Numbered from the stretch's first letter, positions 35,949-45,361 are shown. The stretch: DNA of 64,000 nt from Pseudomonas chlororaphis (GCF_003731765.1 NZ_MOAL01000008.1:496001-560000), one strand, 5' to 3'. The notes: generated from the letters alone by a model not told the origin. Program-made: numbers and translations.

Positions 35949-36212
35949 CTAGCTAATCACCGCGCCCTTAGGCCCACTGGCAATTAGACCCGCGCCACAA
36001 GCGGTTTTCATGCCGTCGAGCGCTACCGGAGTGCCATCCACCGTGTAAGTGCTGCTGCCTTCAGCGATAGGGAAAACACCCTTGCACAGCGGACAGCTGA
36101 CTTTATGACCTACTCCTGCAATGGGTTTACCATTGAGATTTGTTTGGGAAAAAGCTTCAAGAACGGCACCACCATGAGTGGTGGAGTCGCCCAATCTGAT
36201 GATGTCTTTCAT
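35949..36212 (-). CDS. PAAR-domain T6SS spike-tip protein
   Basis: This 87-residue PAAR protein caps the VgrG spike. It reads DIIRLGDSTTHGGAVLEAFS, GVGHKVSCPLCKGVFPIAEG and a closing CGAGLIASGPKGAVIS, with the Cys/His ligands expected for the zinc site (H at GH, CPLC, C near residue 73). The ATG at 36212 has agggcga 5 bases upstream; an ATG 13 codons earlier is in frame but unlikely. It probably works with VgrG and Rhs encoded upstream. Confidence 0.88.
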   Translation of the reverse strand: MKDIIRLGDSTTHGGAVLEAFSQTNLNGKPIAGVGHKVSCPLCKGVFPIAEGSSTYTVDGTPVALDGMKTACGAGLIASGPKGAVIS

Positions 36213-36718
36213 GACTCGCCCTAAAAAATTAATATGAAAAAAACTCATCAACTCATCAACTCATAAAGTGCATACTCCTCATACACTTAAACACATACCA
36301 AACCTCATCACCTATAACCGTACAAGAATACAAAAACATCATATCTTATTGTTTAAACAGAACAACAAATACGGGACTTTAACTCATCAATTCAACACCC
36401 GACCCAGACACCACTGGCAGGCCAAATAATCACAAAATCATTAAAGTCATACCAAATCACTTAAAGCCTACTAAAACAATCTACCCCTCTAGAAAATACA
36501 AACCTTATAAAGATAAAAAACAAAGCCATAAAAGATAAAAACTTAAAATCAACCCAACCTAAAACCTTCCGAAAGCCTCATAAAAACCAAACTAACAACC
36601 ACACTTCAAAATTTCATACTCGACACCAACCTCACTCTAATTCAGCTCCACAAATATGACATCGACACACTTACTCAAACCATTCAGCTCGCAACTTGAA
36701 TAACACCAACCATCAAAA
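36213..36718. other. 506-base gap, strongly strand-skewed AT-rich sequence
   Basis: No gene, hairpin or promoter could be supported. The plus strand is very poor in G (long A/C/T runs; the minus strand is correspondingly purine-rich), with short repeats such as ctcatcaact near 36243-36262. It may be decayed coding DNA or an untranslated region upstream of the PAAR gene. Confidence 0.5.
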
Positions 36719-37126
36719 CTAACCTTTGCCTTTTATTTTCACGCAAACTCCAATCTTTGGAAAATCTTCAAACAGATTAACCAGATTGCTAGCATTTAAT
36801 GAAACATCACCGATCACATTAATAATTTTTTCTGGCTCTATAAAACCAACCAGACAGGAAATAACAGCTTCATTCTCCAACCTACTCAATATAAACTCCA
36901 ATACTTTATCCCGCCCCTTACTTCCCGCACTCAAAAATAAATCATTCGAGCACTGCCTACTCAAGTCTGTAAGAATAGATGAGCCATACACCTTACCTTT
37001 GTAAGCAACACCAATACTCCCACCTTGAATTTCTTTTGGAACATAAAAATCTCCAACTTTTTTAAAGCTAGCGTAATTTCTTGACTGTGGATTTTTAATT
37101 TCGAAGTAAGACAAAAAAAAAGACAT
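36719..37126 (-). CDS. probable cognate immunity protein of the Rhs toxin
   Basis: This 135-residue protein (MSFFLSYFEIKNPQSRNYAS; LSRLENEAVISCLVGFIEPE; LVNLFEDFPKIGVCVKIKGK) is of unknown family. It begins 5 bases after the rhs stop, the standard place for the immunity gene that protects against the Rhs C-terminal toxin. Its GC content is much lower than that of rhs, like the toxin tip. Confidence 0.7.
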   Translation of the reverse strand: MSFFLSYFEIKNPQSRNYASFKKVGDFYVPKEIQGGSIGVAYKGKVYGSSILTDLSRQCSNDLFLSAGSKGRDKVLEFILSRLENEAVISCLVGFIEPEKIINVIGDVSLNASNLVNLFEDFPKIGVCVKIKGKG

Positions 37127-37131
37127 TTAAT

Positions 37132-40100
37132 TTAATTCGCCGGATAAAATATATGTGATTCGCCAACCACACCTTCATGATTATTCGGATGCACATGGGG
37201 GAGACGTCCCTCTGTACTACCTGTCACTCTATCTGGATGAGCTTCGTGCTTCATCAAAGCTCCGCAAGCACATCGTTTTCCTAAGCTGATAGCTTCACTT
37301 CGACTATCTGCGTGCACATCTTCGCCTCTTTGTGTACGCGAAATGGCCTGTTTATCAGTCAACTTTTTGCCTAACTTAACCCCTTTATCTGTCCGAGTGG
37401 CAACGCGATACCCCATTAACCCTAGGGGATCAAGATACTCAACTGGATTCGGCGCATACGCATAAAAATTCAACCCACCCGCATACCCAATCGGGTCCTG
37501 ACTAATAAACCGCCCAACCGCCGGATCATAGTACCGATACCGATTGTAGTGCAGCCCTGTCTCAGGGTCGTGGTACTGCCCTTGGAACCGAATCGGGTTG
37601 GTGATGCCCTGCTGCACGGCCCAGTCCGTGCGTTGTTCCTTGATTTCTCCCCACGCCTTGTACTGTGCGCTCCAGGCCACGCGGCCGTGCTGGTCGGTGA
37701 CTTCTTGCGGTGTGCCCAGGTGGTCGCATTGGTACCAGGCCAGGGCGTCGAAGGGGTGGGCCTGTGGTTTGTGGTTCCACAGGGGGTCGTGGCCGATGTC
37801 GTAGCCGCCGCTATAGGTCGGTTGGTTCAGCAGGCGGATGGGTTGGTGGCGGATGGCTTGGGCGACGGGCACGAAGCTGCCGGGTTCGAACAGGTAGTGC
37901 ACGGTGCGGCCGGTGCCGCTTTCGTGTTGGGCCGGGCTGCTTTCCCAGGCAAGGTTGTCGCCGTCCCAGCCGTACAGGGTGAAGCCGCAGCCGAGTTCTC
38001 GTTGTCGGCGTGCCTGTTCGTTGCGGTTCCATTGGGAGCCGGCTTCGGGGCGACGTTTGTAGTGGGCGCTGGAGTTTTTGTGTAGGCGTCGGCCTAAGGC
38101 GTCATAGGCGTATTCCACGGCCAGGCGCGTGTCTTCGAAGTGTACGAGGCGGTCGAACAGGTCCCAGCGCAGGCGGCTGTAGCTGCCGTTTTGCCAACGC
38201 TGGATCTGGTTGCCGCGGTCGTCGTATTCATAGTGGGTGCCAGCGTATTCGCGCAGCAGGTTGTCCAGCAGTTTGCTGCGTTTGGGGTCCTGGTCCAGGG
38301 GCCGCTGAATGGCGTGGGTTGGGTCGTCGAGCAGGTTGCCGGCCGGGTCGAAGGCGAAGGTTTCCACGGCCAGGCGGCTGGTGGCGCTGAGCAGTCTGCC
38401 CACCGGGTCATAGCGGTAGGCCAGCGGGCCACGGCGGCTGTCGTTGAGGTCGGTGAGTTGCCCGGCGGCGTCGTAGCGGTACTCGCGCTTGATCAGGGTG
38501 CTGTTGTCGTCGCTGCGGCCCAGCAATTGTTCTTGCAGGCGCCCGGCCGGGTCCCAGCGTTGGGTTTGCAGCAGGTGGTTGCCTTGGTGGCGGGCGATTT
38601 CCCGGTGCAGGTCGTCGCGTTCGTAGCCGATCAGTTCGTGCTGGTCCAGGCGCATGCCCAGCAGATGGCCGCTGCCGTAAGTCAGCCAACTGACGCGGTG
38701 GCCGTCGGGCCGCACGGTGGCGATGCGCTGGTTGAGCACGTCGTACTCGTGCTGCCAGACCGCAACCTGGGGCTGTTCCAGGCTCAGGTAGTGCTGGTGC
38801 TCACGGACCAGGTTGCCGGCCGGGTCATGGAACCACTGCAAGCGGCTGTCGGCGTTGCTGGCCATGACCAGGTTGCCGTTGCCGTCGTAGGCGAAGGTTT
38901 CCCGTTGCGACAGGGTGTTCAGGCTGGCTTGGCGCTCGACCAGGCGGCCCATTGGGTCAAACTTGACCGCAATGCTGCGTTCGCCATTCAGGGTGCTGTG
39001 CAGCCGACCGGAGCTTGGGTCGTATTGGTAACGGGTGGTGCGGCCGTCGAACCCGGTCTCTTCCAGCAGCCGGCCCATGGGGTCGTAGTGAAAATGGGCA
39101 CGGCGTTCATTCTGGTTTTCCAGGGCCAGCAGGCGCCCGAGACGGTCCCAGCGATAACGCAGGGTCTGCTCCGCGGCATCGACCCGCTCGGCAATCATCC
39201 CGCCCTCGGTGTAGCTCCAGGTGGTGCAGCGTTCAAGGCCATCGACGTGGGCCAACAAACGCCCCTCGGCGTCGCGTTCGAAACGTTCCTCCGTCTTGTC
39301 CGGGTGTTTGATCAACACCAGTTGGCCGGCTTTGTACTGGTACTCGGTTTTATTGCCGGCGGCATCGGTGAAACCGACCATCTGCCCCAGGACGTTGTAT
39401 TCCCAGGCACTGGCCTTGCCGGAGCAATCCACGTATTCAGTCAGTTGCCCGGCATCGTTGTAGTCGAGTTTTTTCTCGTTGCCGTTGGCATCCTTGATCG
39501 CCGTGGGCTGACCCGCCGCGTTGTAGGCGTACTCGGTCTTGTTGCCCAGCGGGTCCTCCATGACCACCAGGTTGCCGCGGTCATCGTACTCACGCAGCCA
39601 CTGGCCGCCCTCGGCGTCGCTGATCTTGATCAGTTGGCTTTGGTCGTCATAGGCGTAATGCACCACGGTATCGTCGGCGCGAATGTGCTCCAGCACATTA
39701 CTGCGGTCATCGTAGCTATAGCGGTCGGTGCTGCCGTCGGCGTGCACATGGCGCACCACGTTTTTCGCGCTGTCGCGGAACAGCCACTCTGAACGACCGT
39801 CGGCATGGCGGATGCGGTAGGTGTAGCCAAGGACGTCGTAGTAGTGCCAGGTCTCCTGCCCATGGGCATCGGTGACGTAGGTCAGGCGAATGTTTTTATC
39901 CCACTCCAGACGGGTGTCGAAGCTGCCGTCATCGGCCCACTCGCGTACGGCCCTGGCATCCGGACCGCTGCCCTGCCACTGCAGGTTCATGCCGCGCCCG
40001 GTGCGGTCGCTGTAGCGAGTAACCAAGTGCTGCTGGTACTGATAACTCCAGGCCGAACCGTTCTCGTCCTGGGCCTGAACCAGGTCGCCATAGGCGTCAT

Positions 40101-41727
40101 ATTGATAGCGGCACAGTTGCCGTTGCGGGGCGCCGTCGCGGATTTCCCACACGCCGGTGAGGCGACCCTGCTCGTCGATCATCGTGCCCAGGTGCAACAG
40201 CACCTCGCTGATGTCGTCCTGATAGGTGATCAGGTCCGAGAGCACCGGCAGGTCGTTATGCCGATGCTCGTGGTGCAGCATGATCCCCGCGCCGTTGCGC
40301 AGCACCACGCCGCTCAGCAGATAACGCTGGCCGTAGCGGACGTAGGTTTCCTTGCGTTCGAAACCACGGCACAGCACCAGTTGTTGCTCGCTGGGGCGCA
40401 CCAGCGTCAGGTTTTCGATCGGGTCGTAGTGGAACAGGCCGACCTTAGGCAGCGGATACGCGTGGCTGCGGCCATCGAGGTCGTGGAACATCACGCCGTC
40501 ATCGCCCAGGTCAAAACGGGTGGTCAGTTCGCTGATCCAACGGGCGCCCAGCACACCCTGGTCGTACGCCGCCAGGCTCGAACAGTAGGTCCGGGTCCAA
40601 TCGATCGGGAACGGGCCTGGCAGGCTGAAATCGGTGTGACTGAAGCTTTCCGAGCCCATGGCAAAACTGATGCTCGGCCCGGTCCCCGAGGGCGCACCGT
40701 TCTTGCAGCAACTGGGGCTGCCCTTGGCCGGTATCTCGGTCGCGGTTTGCTCCACCTCGCCAGCCCCCGCCTTGTGTTTGGCCTGGCTGGTGGCGTCCGA
40801 TTTAACGTTGGTGCCTTGCCCGTGTTTATTGCGCAGCCGCCATTTGGTGGTGCCGCTGGCGAGGATCAGGCGCATGGCCTCGATGGAATGCTCGGCCTTG
40901 GCATCCCCCAACTTGTTCAACTCGACACGCAATTGCGGGCCCAATGCGCGCAATTTCGGGGTCTGACGCAGCACCTCGGCCTTGACCTCTTTGGGCACCA
41001 CACTACTGCTCAGGCTGTTGGCCAGGCCCTTGGCCCCGGCTTTGTAGGCACTGAAGGCGGCGGCAAAGAAGTTGTCGATGGTTGCGCTAGGGTCATGCAG
41101 CAGGTTGTCCCCCGCAGCACTGAGTTTTTTGCTCGCCGCGTCCAGGTCGCCCGTGGAGTCGAGCGTGCCGTTGACCAAGGCTTCCAGGCCGTCGACGATC
41201 TGATTGATCATTTTTTCGCCGAACTTGCCGGCGTCATCGAGCACCGTCTTGAGCTGGCCCTCGGCTTGCGTGACGAAGTCTTCAAGCTCACCGACGATGG
41301 TCGCGTTGAGGTGGCTGACGATGGTCTCGATCAGGGCGTCGCCCAGTATCGCCTTGCCCTCCTGGCGCACCAGCGACAGCATCGGCCGCAGGCTCATGCG
41401 CGCCGCCGCCATGCCCGGCGGCAGCGGGATCACGCCGATCAGGTTGATCCCCAGGCTGACCCAGATAAACGGGTCCTGCTCCTTGCTGTTGGCCAGGTTG
41501 ACGATGTCCCCCAGGGCATCCATCAAGGCCATGACGTTGCCCACCACCGGCAAGGCGCCGGAGACGTTCTTGATGCGCTCCAGGTTGACCAGGTCGCCAC
41601 TGACCTCGCGCAACCAGGTGTCGAACTTCGCGGCGCCAAGGCCGACGTCTTCGACCTCGATGAGGTTCAGCGGGACGATCGCGACTTGAACCTCGCGGGA
41701 GGCTTCGGCGGCGGTTTCAGTACTCAT
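37132..41727 (-). CDS. rhs: Rhs-family polymorphic toxin, T6SS cargo
   Basis: This 1531-residue Rhs protein has an N-terminal region of about 350 residues with hydrophobic stretches (PVVGNVMALMDALGDIV; WVSLGINLIGVIPLPPG), a DUF6531-like entry (ISFAMGSESFSHTDFSLPGP), then tens of YD repeats (YDDRGNQ, YDALGRR, YDPMGRL) that form the cocoon. The core ends at NPIRFQGQYHDPETGLHYNR and DPIGYAGGLNFYAYAPNPVE. The last ~95 residues are the toxin tip, with CACGALMKHEAHPD, PHVHPNNHEG and SHIFY: a histidine-rich, nuclease-like tip I cannot name. It overlaps vgrG by 4 bases. No PAAR domain is fused. Confidence 0.92.
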   Translation of the reverse strand: MSTETAAEASREVQVAIVPLNLIEVEDVGLGAAKFDTWLREVSGDLVNLERIKNVSGALPVVGNVMALMDALGDIVNLANSKEQDPFIWVSLGINLIGVIPLPPGMAAARMSLRPMLSLVRQEGKAILGDALIETIVSHLNATIVGELEDFVTQAEGQLKTVLDDAGKFGEKMINQIVDGLEALVNGTLDSTGDLDAASKKLSAAGDNLLHDPSATIDNFFAAAFSAYKAGAKGLANSLSSSVVPKEVKAEVLRQTPKLRALGPQLRVELNKLGDAKAEHSIEAMRLILASGTTKWRLRNKHGQGTNVKSDATSQAKHKAGAGEVEQTATEIPAKGSPSCCKNGAPSGTGPSISFAMGSESFSHTDFSLPGPFPIDWTRTYCSSLAAYDQGVLGARWISELTTRFDLGDDGVMFHDLDGRSHAYPLPKVGLFHYDPIENLTLVRPSEQQLVLCRGFERKETYVRYGQRYLLSGVVLRNGAGIMLHHEHRHNDLPVLSDLITYQDDISEVLLHLGTMIDEQGRLTGVWEIRDGAPQRQLCRYQYDAYGDLVQAQDENGSAWSYQYQQHLVTRYSDRTGRGMNLQWQGSGPDARAVREWADDGSFDTRLEWDKNIRLTYVTDAHGQETWHYYDVLGYTYRIRHADGRSEWLFRDSAKNVVRHVHADGSTDRYSYDDRSNVLEHIRADDTVVHYAYDDQSQLIKISDAEGGQWLREYDDRGNLVVMEDPLGNKTEYAYNAAGQPTAIKDANGNEKKLDYNDAGQLTEYVDCSGKASAWEYNVLGQMVGFTDAAGNKTEYQYKAGQLVLIKHPDKTEERFERDAEGRLLAHVDGLERCTTWSYTEGGMIAERVDAAEQTLRYRWDRLGRLLALENQNERRAHFHYDPMGRLLEETGFDGRTTRYQYDPSSGRLHSTLNGERSIAVKFDPMGRLVERQASLNTLSQRETFAYDGNGNLVMASNADSRLQWFHDPAGNLVREHQHYLSLEQPQVAVWQHEYDVLNQRIATVRPDGHRVSWLTYGSGHLLGMRLDQHELIGYERDDLHREIARHQGNHLLQTQRWDPAGRLQEQLLGRSDDNSTLIKREYRYDAAGQLTDLNDSRRGPLAYRYDPVGRLLSATSRLAVETFAFDPAGNLLDDPTHAIQRPLDQDPKRSKLLDNLLREYAGTHYEYDDRGNQIQRWQNGSYSRLRWDLFDRLVHFEDTRLAVEYAYDALGRRLHKNSSAHYKRRPEAGSQWNRNEQARRQRELGCGFTLYGWDGDNLAWESSPAQHESGTGRTVHYLFEPGSFVPVAQAIRHQPIRLLNQPTYSGGYDIGHDPLWNHKPQAHPFDALAWYQCDHLGTPQEVTDQHGRVAWSAQYKAWGEIKEQRTDWAVQQGITNPIRFQGQYHDPETGLHYNRYRYYDPAVGRFISQDPIGYAGGLNFYAYAPNPVEYLDPLGLMGYRVATRTDKGVKLGKKLTDKQAISRTQRGEDVHADSRSEAISLGKRCACGALMKHEAHPDRVTGSTEGRLPHVHPNNHEGVVGESHIFYPAN

Positions 41728-44642
41728 GAGAGCACCTCACCGGCCATCAGGCTTGGCGCCTGGAGAGGTATCTTGGGCAGGCTCACCGCGGGCAGGCTTG
41801 GCAGGCTGGGCAAACTCGGCAGTTGGCCGGCCTTGCTCGCCGCCCCCAACAACGACGAGGCACTGGGCATGGCGGCGCTGGCCAGTGGCGGCAGGCCGGC
41901 GACCCCGCCCTGCACCACGCCCTTGACCTGCTGCGCGGTCTGCATCGCGCCCTGGGCGCTTTGCATCAGGCCCATGCCGCTTTGTGCCAGGCCCTTGCCC
42001 TGCTCCAGCAGTTCGCTGCTGCCGCTGGGCAGGACGCTGGCGACCATTGACTGGACCTGGGCCGGAATGCTGTCGGCCCCAGGCAGCTTTGGCGGCCACT
42101 CGGGTTTGCCGACGTAGCTGCCCTGGCTCCAGGTGTCCGCCGGGTCAGCCCCGAACAGCACCCGGGCCGGGCCCGGAGCGGCGCCGGCCACGGTGGCGAA
42201 GCCCTTGGCGTCGAGGGTGCCCTTGAGGCTCTTGCCCAAGGCGTCGATCACTTCGAATTCGCCCCCCTTGATGCCCAAGCGGTTGGCGTACTGGTTGAAC
42301 AGTTCCAGGGTGCCCTTGCTCGGTTTCGGCGGCTCGGGAAACACCCCGGCGTTGCTCTTGGCCCCGGTGTAGGCGAAGTTCGCCGCGTGGGCGGTGTAGG
42401 GCCCGGTGGTGGAATGGGTGATGCCTCCGGCGTTGTAGACCGTGGCGCTGCCACCGCCTTGGATCACCAGTTCGGTCTTGGCGGTCAGGGTGATGCGGTC
42501 GGCGTTGGCCGTGACATTCAGCTTGGCCAGCAGGTTGATGCTGTCTTTAAGCGCCCGGATGTCGATGTCACCGGAGGCCGCCACCAGGCGCCAGCCCAGG
42601 TTCTGCACGAACAGGCGCATGCCTTGGCTGGCACTGGCCAGCAAGCGTTTGCCGATGGCCAGACTGGTGTGGCCGGTGCTGCTCAAGGCCAGGTGCTCGC
42701 CAGTGGCGATATGGCTGGAGCGTGGGGTGGTCAGGGCGATGCCGGCCGGGCTGGCCAGCACCAGGTGGGGTTCGACGAACTCGGGAAACTCGTTGGTGGT
42801 CACGTCCCCCGGGCCGGTCCCGAGAATGCCTTTGTGCTGCCGGTGCATGGCCTTGGCCACGTCATCCTGGTCCCCGGCTTCCTGGGCCTGGTTTTCCCGA
42901 GCCTGAATGGCAAAGCCGTCCTGCTGCTCGCTGGCGGTGGCCAGGCGTTCGGCGGTTTCCGGCAAGTCCTTGTGGTGTTTGCTTTCGTGGGGCCGGGGCT
43001 CGGTGGTGATCAGCAAGCCGGCCGCCGCCCGCACCGCGCCGTGGCGGTCGGTGCGCAGCTCGAAACCTTCACCCCGTGGCTGGCCACCCGACGGCCGTGG
43101 GTGGGTCAGGTAGCCGAGGTTGATGGCACTGGCGCCATGGTCGCTGCGTAGGGCGATGCTGATTTCACTGGTGGTGTCGTCGATGCGCAGTTCGTTGGCG
43201 CGGCTGCCCTTGTATTCCTTGCTCTTGACCGTGGCCAAGGTTTTGAAGTCCGGCAACTTGTAGGGCGGCAGGTTCACCCCGTGGTACAGGCAACCCGTGA
43301 GCAGGGGCTGATCGGGGTCGCCTTCCAGAAAGGTGATCAGCACCTCCATGCCAATGCGCGGCAGGGAGATGGCCCCGAAACTCTGGCTGGCCCAGTTCGA
43401 CGCCACCCGCATCCAGCACGTGGTCTTATCGTCAAAGCGGCCTTCGCGGTCCCAGAAGAACTGCACCTTCACTCGCCCGTACGGGTCGCAGTAGATCTCT
43501 TCGCCGGCCGGGCCGGTCACCACAGCCCGCTGGGAACCCAGGACCTTGGGCTTCGGATGGTCCAGGGGCGGACGATAAGGCACGTCCCAAGGCGTGGCGC
43601 AGAAGTGGTTGCGGTAGCCCTGGTGAAAGTCGTCCTTGTGGTCGGTGACGTCGCTGCTGATCACCTCTTCCAGCACCTGGGGCTGCTTGCCCTCGTGGTG
43701 GATTTCAGTGAGCAGCCACAGGTCATTCCACGCCGGGTTGGCATGGTCGGTCAGGGTCATGAAATGCCCGGTCACCAGCACTGGCTGGTCGCTGTTGCCC
43801 TCGGCCAGGCGGTAGTCACTGCGATGCCGCTCCAGGGCCCGATTGGCCAAGTGCTTGCCTCGCTCACGATCGGTGAAACGCGCCGGGTAGTCGTAGTCTT
43901 CCAGGTCCGGTTTGGCGCCGCTCTTGGCGTCGCTCTCCAGCTCGATGCGCGGCTTGGTGAAGTCGTAGTCGCGGCGCGTGGTGCGGCTGGTCCGGGTGGC
44001 CAGGCGCAAACCGAAGCGCTTGACCACCGGCACCTCGGCCACCAGTCCGGTGTCTTGCTGATAGGCCACGGGTGCAAGCTTGGGGAACACCGTCTGATCG
44101 TCGCCAAACACCAGCAAGTGCGCCTGTTCGCTGTGCTGGAAGTGATAGTGGATCCCCTCCTCTTCACACAGGCGCTGGATGAAATGCAGGTCGGACTCGT
44201 CGTACTGCACGCAGTAGATGCGCTCGGGGTACACCGCGCTGAGCTGGTAGCGATGATCGCTGGCGAGGATCCCGTGCTCCTCCAACACCGCCGAGATGAT
44301 CTGCGGCACGGTCATCTGCTGGAAGATCCGCTGGTTGGTGCGATGGGCCAGGTAGGCCAGTTGCGGGCGCAGGGAAATCCGATAACGGGTCAAGCGTTTC
44401 CCGGCCTCGCCCTGGGCAATGCTGTAGACCAGCCCATGGATGCCACTGCCAGTGGGTGACAGCTGCAGGAACGCCAGCTTGTGCAGCAGGCTTTCGAGGT
44501 TCAACGAGGCCTTTTCACTGACCAGCTCCAGTTCAAATTCAAACGGTGTGTTCAAGGCTTCGCGGCCCTTGAAAGCCAGGACCTGAAAGTCCGCGCCCTC
44601 AAGGGTCAGCGTGAAATGGGGCTGGTTGGCCGGTGAGAACAT
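41724..44642 (-). CDS. vgrG: VgrG/TssI spike protein with C-terminal extension
   Basis: This protein of about 972 residues has the gp27-like domain (FTLTLEGADFQVLAFKGREA to about residue 330), the gp5 OB-fold (PYGRVKVQFFWDREG; SNWASQSFGAISLPRIGMEV), a DUF2345 beta-helix (GIALTTPRSSHIATGEHLAL), and a 200-residue tail rich in Pro, Ser, Ala and Gln. The tail ends in repeats LPSLPSLPSLP and probably recruits the Rhs cargo. The ATG at 44642 is preceded by gaggaacaaggg; upstream codons are not needed. It overlaps rhs (ATGA). Confidence 0.94.
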   Translation of the reverse strand: MFSPANQPHFTLTLEGADFQVLAFKGREALNTPFEFELELVSEKASLNLESLLHKLAFLQLSPTGSGIHGLVYSIAQGEAGKRLTRYRISLRPQLAYLAHRTNQRIFQQMTVPQIISAVLEEHGILASDHRYQLSAVYPERIYCVQYDESDLHFIQRLCEEEGIHYHFQHSEQAHLLVFGDDQTVFPKLAPVAYQQDTGLVAEVPVVKRFGLRLATRTSRTTRRDYDFTKPRIELESDAKSGAKPDLEDYDYPARFTDRERGKHLANRALERHRSDYRLAEGNSDQPVLVTGHFMTLTDHANPAWNDLWLLTEIHHEGKQPQVLEEVISSDVTDHKDDFHQGYRNHFCATPWDVPYRPPLDHPKPKVLGSQRAVVTGPAGEEIYCDPYGRVKVQFFWDREGRFDDKTTCWMRVASNWASQSFGAISLPRIGMEVLITFLEGDPDQPLLTGCLYHGVNLPPYKLPDFKTLATVKSKEYKGSRANELRIDDTTSEISIALRSDHGASAINLGYLTHPRPSGGQPRGEGFELRTDRHGAVRAAAGLLITTEPRPHESKHHKDLPETAERLATASEQQDGFAIQARENQAQEAGDQDDVAKAMHRQHKGILGTGPGDVTTNEFPEFVEPHLVLASPAGIALTTPRSSHIATGEHLALSSTGHTSLAIGKRLLASASQGMRLFVQNLGWRLVAASGDIDIRALKDSINLLAKLNVTANADRITLTAKTELVIQGGGSATVYNAGGITHSTTGPYTAHAANFAYTGAKSNAGVFPEPPKPSKGTLELFNQYANRLGIKGGEFEVIDALGKSLKGTLDAKGFATVAGAAPGPARVLFGADPADTWSQGSYVGKPEWPPKLPGADSIPAQVQSMVASVLPSGSSELLEQGKGLAQSGMGLMQSAQGAMQTAQQVKGVVQGGVAGLPPLASAAMPSASSLLGAASKAGQLPSLPSLPSLPAVSLPKIPLQAPSLMAGEVLS

Positions 44643-44729
44643 CCCTTGTTCCTCGTGCAATGCTGCGGTCTGTGCTGACAGGCCCAAGGCCCATCAGCAC
44701 AGGTCGAAATTCTTCAGGGGGTACAACAG

Positions 44730-44757
44730 CCCTCGGCCGGCCAATGCCGGCCGAGGG
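44730..44757 (-). terminator. strong hairpin between hcp and vgrG (attenuator candidate)
   Basis: A perfect 12-bp stem, ccctcggccggc/gccggccgaggg, with loop caat lies 19 bases after the hcp stop. No clean T-run follows on the minus strand (ctgttgtacccc). It may partly terminate or stabilise transcripts so that Hcp is made in excess over VgrG. Confidence 0.6.
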
Positions 44758-44775
44758 ACGCAACGCCAGGCAGCC

Positions 44776-45294
44776 TTAGCCGGCCACTGGAGTGCGCCAG
44801 TCATCGGAACCGGAAGTACCGGAGACTTCGTGGGTCCAGGTGATCTTGCGGTAGGTGAAATGCACGTCTTCCAGGTGGGTGAAGTGCGCGTTCGATGGGT
44901 CTTGGCAGTTGTGCATGTAGTCCTTGATGTCAACGATGATTGCGTCTTCAAGGGTGGTGGTGAAGTAATGCTCTTGGGTGCCGGCAGCGGACGTGCGGTA
45001 CCAGTGGATAACGATTTCGGTCAGGCGCTCGCCGGAGGTCAGGGCCGCCAGCAGCAGGGGCGAAGCCTTGTCGAAGACCTTGGTGATGATCACCGGCTTG
45101 TGTACGCGCTGACCGGTCGGCTGGCCGGATTGCGGGTCACGGGGAATGATCACTTCGTGCTGGAAGCCCTGGACCATGACCTGGTCTTCGTGGCCTTCCT
45201 GATAAGTGTTGCCCACCGAATCGGCGGTGAAGGCGCCAGCAGTGATCAGGCCTTGTTTGGTGCCAGTGACGGACATGTACGCGGGTGTAGCCAT
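44776..45294 (-). CDS. hcp: Hcp tube protein of T6SS
   Basis: This 172-residue Hcp/TssD forms the hexameric inner tube. It starts MATPAYMSVTGTKQGLITAG and contains EGHEDQVMVQGFQHEVIIPR, PVIITKVFDKASPLLLAAL and VHFTYRKITWTHEVSGTSGSDDW. The ATG at 45294 has aaggaga 7 bases upstream; the open frame extends 28 codons further into the promoter region. A sigma-54-like promoter lies about 68 bases upstream. Confidence 0.96.
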   Translation of the reverse strand: MATPAYMSVTGTKQGLITAGAFTADSVGNTYQEGHEDQVMVQGFQHEVIIPRDPQSGQPTGQRVHKPVIITKVFDKASPLLLAALTSGERLTEIVIHWYRTSAAGTQEHYFTTTLEDAIIVDIKDYMHNCQDPSNAHFTHLEDVHFTYRKITWTHEVSGTSGSDDWRTPVAG

Positions 45295-45361
45295 GGGTGC
45301 TCTCCTTGCTGAAAAATCGGGACCGACAGGCACCATCGCCTGCCAGGTAGTGGGAGGAGAT

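Noticed and set aside
38140..42117. Very long plus-strand frames opposite rhs
   Set aside because: They mirror the YD-repeat coding strand; no start signal or recognisable domain.
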